64,000 nt of DNA from Jaapia argillacea MUCL 33604 (lineage: Eukaryota; Basidiomycota; Agaricomycetes; Jaapiales; Jaapiaceae): assembly GCA_000697665.1 (NCBI GenBank), contig KL197716.1, forward strand, positions 728,202 to 792,201, read 5' to 3'. The position numbers were made by a program, and so were the translations under genes. Shown in pieces: positions 59,633 to 64,000 of the stretch. Under the pieces are notes generated by a model that saw nothing but the letters and a program-made list of their open reading frames with translations, did no database searches and was not told the DNA's origin. The stretch's first letter is position 1. Each line of letters begins with the position of its first letter.

Positions 59633-62304
59633 CTAGACCTCCCCAACTCTCCTGACAACCTTCCCCTTGGGAATATTAACCCTTTCATGCCTCTTCCAAA
59701 ACTCAACCACCGTCTCTGCCAACCGTCGCGGGTCATCCTTCCCACCCAAAAAACACGCAAACGGCAAACGACAAACACAGGTGGAGCAGGTGTTCAGTGC
59801 CAGTTTAGGAACGACTAAAATGTAGGACAAACCTCGTGGAGACAATGGCCAACCCCACCACCAAGTACCGTCATCTGAAACTTTCCCTGCATCTGACCTA
59901 CATAAGGAACGATAATCAGCTCATTGGGGCTGGCTCGGAGTGGTCCCTCCCGCCTCGGCTGCAGAGACAAGCAAGCATATCCCAGAGCCTCGCTCCGTCA
60001 TACAAGTAACTAAATCCCTCGAACGCATGAAAAAGCTAAAAAAAAAAACCGACTCACCAATCATCAAAGTCTTATCCAACCTATCAGTCCCAGCAAGGAC
60101 TAACAACCTAGCAGTAGGTGCAGAGAGGAATTTGATTGACAAGGATGTGAACCAGCCTGTTTCAGCGCGTGTGTTAGAGAGGGAGAAAGGAAGGGAATAT
60201 CGTCGGTGAGACTGAAACAAGAATTTCGGTCCCAAAGGGACGAATAAACGTGCGAAGAGAATCGTCGAGGGGAAGCAAAGGGCAGATAAACTCGACCAAA
60301 GGCGAAGGGGAGACAAACTCGACCAACGCAACACGCATCTAAGCTCAAAGCTCCACCCAAACACAAACAAAAGCAAATTCAAACCACAGGGCTCAACCCG
60401 AACCCAAACCGAAAAAGAAAAACTCACTCTCCCAATACTCCCCCGTACTCCTCAAAGGTGTCCTCCACGCAAACTTCTTCCCAGTCGGCATAGGAGGTGT
60501 CGACCTCGGGGCGAAGGGCGCTACAGTCGGTTCCCAAGAACTCTACACAAGTTCATTTTACAAGAACAAAAGGGCAACCACAAAGAAAAAACGCAACATG
60601 ATTCAGTGCGTCAATCTCACGATGATAAGTAGCGAATACCTGAGTCACGAAGCTAGATTGCGAACCCGGGAATACGGTAGGAGGCGGTGAAGGGACAAGG
60701 ATCGAAGGTACCGATACCCGAGCTGAGGTTATGTTTCTGATTGTGTTTGATTTTACGCTAGGAGTCGTGTGTATCTTGAGTTATCGGAAAAGGAGGGAGT
60801 AAGGAGAAACGTACTGCCACTCAACACCCTCCTCGATACTATCAAACCCATCCGGACGTGAATTAAGTATGGTGTTCATATGCGGGAGCGCTTCTAATGC
60901 CGTGCCTGTTGATGGATCCCAATATCAGAGGATAGTCGCGTCAGGCAAAAAATGGGGATCGTGTCAAGGGAAATAACGGAGGAGAGGGATGGTGGACGAA
61001 TGAAACAGGAGAGCAGTTCCAAGAAGATTCCGTTTGAAACCCACCTTCAACAACATCCAACACTACAACTCCTACAACTCTATACTTGGATTGGACCAAG
61101 ACGGGACAAGCGTGGACTACGACTGCCCCTCCCATACTATGTCCAACTAACTGTACATTCCGATCATGTGCCGGCGAACAAAGGGGTTGGGGTAAAGGGT
61201 AGGTGAGTTGAGGGAGGGGGAGAATCGGGGTTGAGGGGCGAGAGGTGGAGTCGGAGTTGAGGGCCAGGATGCGCGAAGAGATATAAAACCAACAAATGAG
61301 AATCAGAGTTCACAAAAAAGAAAAAGAACGGACTAGGATACTGGGCGCCCCGACAGGGTCGGGCCAAACAGTCATTACGAGTTCCGCCAAATCTTGTGTT
61401 AAGACTTGGATGGAGAGGTCGTCATCTGCTGCTCCATCTGTTGGCTGCGTCTTTCCTGAGAAGAAGGATGAGGAGAAGATTAGTTCGAGATGAAAGATAT
61501 AAGGTGAGTGTTCAAAATATGTAAGGGAGGGAGTGGGTAGGGGAGACGTGGGGCAATCTGTCCTCTTGAGGAGAGAGTTGGATGTCAATATGGGGAGGTT
61601 GGGATGTGAAAATGGGAAACAGGGAAAAGTACTGGCGACTAACCATGCCTCCTCGCATCAAACGCAAATATCCCCATTTCTCCATGTGTTAAATCTCTGA
61701 TCTCAGATGCAAAAAGAGCGTAGGAGAGGCCAGAGTAGCCTGCACCGTGATGACAGACTAGGACTGTTCCTCTGTCTGGTTTGGCCGTCGACGGAGGATC
61801 GGAGGAGCCTGTCGACGTTGAGGGATTGGGGGCCGTGGACGATGAGTTCGAAGGAGTGACCGGGATCGAGGATGAAGATGGAACTTCTCGAGGGATAGCC
61901 GACGAGATAGATGGAGGCGAATAATAAACTCGAAAATCCAAATGTCTAGTGGGGACTTGGACTTGTAACGCAGAAGCAAAATAAGCCGAAGCTGATATGG
62001 GTGCGAAAGCCGGGTTTGGCTCTCTTGGTTTCGAGGACGATGATGATGCTTTCGACTTGAAGCTACATCGAACACAAGTATGAGCAGTCGAAATGCAAGG
62101 GACGGGATATCGTACGCACCCACTCGGTGGGCCCATGCTAGGTAGGGCACCCAACCCGTCCATCTCTTCACCTTCCTCTGCATCCTCCCACTCCTCCTGC
62201 TCCTCTTCCCCTTCTTCATTGTGGGATGATGGCGGTTGGATGTGTGGTAATTGAGGTAGTTTGCCGATCCTCCCGTGGAGCGCTGAGCGGTAGAGATCTG
62301 ACAT
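59633..62304 (-). CDS. PPE1: Protein phosphatase 2A methylesterase 1
   Basis: Ten exons: 62304-62120, 62062-61644, 61455-61334, 61150-61045, 60905-60815, 60757-60640, 60542-60428, 60156-60058, 59897-59833, 59737-59633, total 474 residues. It starts MSDLYRSALHGRIGKLPQLP. Alpha/beta-hydrolase landmarks are GTVLVCHHGAGYSGLSYALF, GIFAFDARRHG, nucleophile elbow LVGHSMGGAVVVHA (Ser247), VVGVVVLDVVEGTALEALPH, APTARLLVLAGTDRLDKTLM and VLGGGVGHCLHEDDP with the catalytic His. This is the PP2A catalytic-subunit demethylase. Low-complexity Glu-rich and Ser-rich inserts near the N-terminus are unusual in length. The start at 62304 was chosen because MSDLYRSAL is the conserved beginning; an in-frame ATG lies three codons upstream. 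Two introns use the less common gtccgt and gttagt donors. Confidence 0.93.
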
Positions 62305-62667
62305 CGTCTTCAATCCGATTCCAAGTCTATAGTGGTTATACGGAGAGAGACTCGGGTTGACCTACACGCAACCGTAGCTCGAATTATGATAAGTCGAAGT
62401 TGACCGATGCCGAAGGTGGCTGGAGTTTCAAATAATTACTGACGGCCCAGGCCTTACGTGACGTCCTACACCAATATTCACTCCCGGGCCAAGCTGCCAG
62501 TGGGGCACACCAACCCAACTCAGACTGTCAACCTTTCACGGACGGTGGTTGATCGCTTGAGCGGCGATGTGTTGTTGTAAGGTGCATACATATTGACCGA
62601 CAGATCTCAAGTTCTTTCATCATGAAACAGTCACCTTTGTCACGCGGCTATTGCTCGAAAATAGGGA
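62305..62667. other. Intergenic
   Basis: A 363 bp region upstream of PPE1 and downstream of the right-edge gene. No feature is supported. Confidence 0.45.
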
Positions 62668-64000
62668 TCAGCTAGTGACCATCTTGTCGTCAGCCTCCGT
62701 CGAGGTCTGCAGCAGAACCTTTGCCTTCATCAACACTGTCTCGCTTCGCCCCGCACCTTTGCCCGCATCTCCTCCCACCTGCCGCTTGAGGCCCAGTGCG
62801 GCCGTGCATGAAACTCGCTGGTTCCATGGCGTTGGGTTCTCATGTAGTATGTCTTCCATCGTCACCGGGTCGAATTCGCTGTCGGGCTTGGTGTAGACGA
62901 TTCTCATCTCGCAAGAGGTCGTTTCCTGTTTGACCATTCGATGCAGCCGAAATGCGAAATCGACGATGTCTTTCAGGCTGCTATCAAATTCCTCTCGGAT
63001 GATCTTCCGAGTTTGGCCCCAGTTGTCCGTACGTCCCGCGATGAATGCAACGTGGGCCAAATGGTCTGCCAACTTGGATACGAATGGACGGGGGTCATTC
63101 AACTCCGTATACCGCCCCCAAATATATCGGTTTGTCATCGAGCGCCATCTACCCGCGATGGCCTGCGGTTCTAATCAAGGTGATTCATCAGCAACGCGTT
63201 AATCACCCGGTTGGGATGTCGCTGACCGTGCCGATGTATGCTTCGATACAGTTCTTTCCACCTCAGGTCGATGGCTTGTCCCTGAGCCGTCATGTCTCGA
63301 TACCACGTCTCGACTATCCATCGAGCCTGCTCAGCCATCACCGCTTGATACGCTCCCTCTATGAGCGTCGTATCGGAGATGTCCGCAGATTCCAACCGCT
63401 GCACAAGGAAAGATCCAAACCGACTTTCGACTGCCCCCTTGCTATCGGTGATTCCCGACGGTGGGATGCCTTGTTGTTGAGGACATTCCAGCCTGTCCAC
63501 CAAGAGAGCCGCGGTCTGGAAGATCTCGTTATTCAAATCTGCCACTTCCTGCGATATTTGAGATGCGGACAAGTGATCTGTGGTTGTCAGGAATTCCTGC
63601 GCTACTCGCCACTCGGCAGTACGTGCTTCCAGGAGCCTTTTTGTCTCCTGGTGATCTTCGGCCTCCTTCATTCGAATTCTCTTGTCGTGTTCCGCCGCCG
63701 ATACGTACTGATACCATTGACTCTCCAAGCCCGCCTTTTGGTCCCTCAGCCAGGCGTTCGTTTTTCGTTCGTAGGCTAATTCATCATGCAGGGCTCGCAT
63801 CTAAAGGTTTGGGTTTGAGCGTCAGACCGATGATACTTTACTCGACTGGGTACCTTGGCCGCATCATCCTTTCTGGCACGCTCCTGACTGTACAGTTTAG
63901 CCTGTAAGTTTTTGAGTTCTTTCCTCAGATCGTGGCCCCCGTCACCCTCCGACTTGGCTCCAAAACCGGGCAACCAAGAGGCAGCCTTGCTCACCAAATC
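62668..64000 (-). CDS. Uncharacterised coiled-coil protein, 5' end outside window
   Basis: Exons 64000-63854 (open to the edge), 63800-63227 and 63170-62668 join in frame. The visible N-terminal part has LRKELKNLQAKLYSQERARK and ELAYERKTNAWLRDQKAGLE, clearly coiled coil, followed by more charged helix (ETKRLLEARTAEWRVAQEFL). A helical C-terminal half has WYRDMTAQGQAIDLRWKELY and RLHRMVKQETTSCEMRIVYT. The organisation (coiled coil followed by a conserved helical region) resembles an agaricomycete-specific uncharacterised family often present in many copies. No catalytic motif is seen and I assign no function. Confidence 0.75.

Overview
This is nuclear DNA of a filamentous basidiomycete, most likely a wood- or litter-degrading agaricomycete. 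The evidence is dense genes with many 50-65 nt introns, very small exons (13, 14, 21 and 22 nt), two AA14-type lytic polysaccharide monooxygenases (LPMOs), a local expansion of cytochrome P450 genes, and agaricomycete-type F-box, MYND and BTB families. I saw no tRNA, rRNA, CRISPR array or intact transposon. Most models below were built by joining exons on conserved protein motifs and reading frame, so splice coordinates are inferences from sequence.

Left part (1-29.4 kb) is mostly single-copy housekeeping genes: an F-box gene cut by the left edge, acireductone dioxygenase, a DUF4112 membrane protein, two convergent AA14 LPMO genes, ARV1 (sterol homeostasis), an unknown Ser-rich protein, a second F-box gene, an ABHD11/IMO32-like hydrolase, TSC13 (very-long-chain enoyl-CoA reductase, with three inferred GC-AG introns), a DHA2-type MFS transporter, a MYND-finger gene interrupted by an in-frame stop, COA6, and a large TBC Rab-GAP. 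ABHD11/TSC13 and COA6/TBC are divergent pairs sharing promoters of under 200 bp.

The middle (29.3-50.5 kb) is built by tandem duplication. Two BTB/POZ genes lie in a repeated unit of about 2.2 kb that also copied the last exon of the TBC gene. Four P450 genes follow on the + strand, with an F-box-like relic and P450 3' relics between them. The last two P450s sit in a unit of about 3.6 kb that carried along the 5' part of a C2H2 zinc-finger gene; the break falls inside that gene, leaving a truncated copy upstream of the whole one. P450s plus a linked regulator is the best candidate here for a local functional system, but a pathway cannot be named from sequence alone.

The right part (50.8-64 kb) holds RIX7 (ribosome-biogenesis AAA ATPase, with a greatly enlarged intron containing a repeat that also copies the splice donor), a second, more diverged tandem pair of BTB genes, PPE1 (PP2A methylesterase), and a coiled-coil protein gene cut by the right edge.
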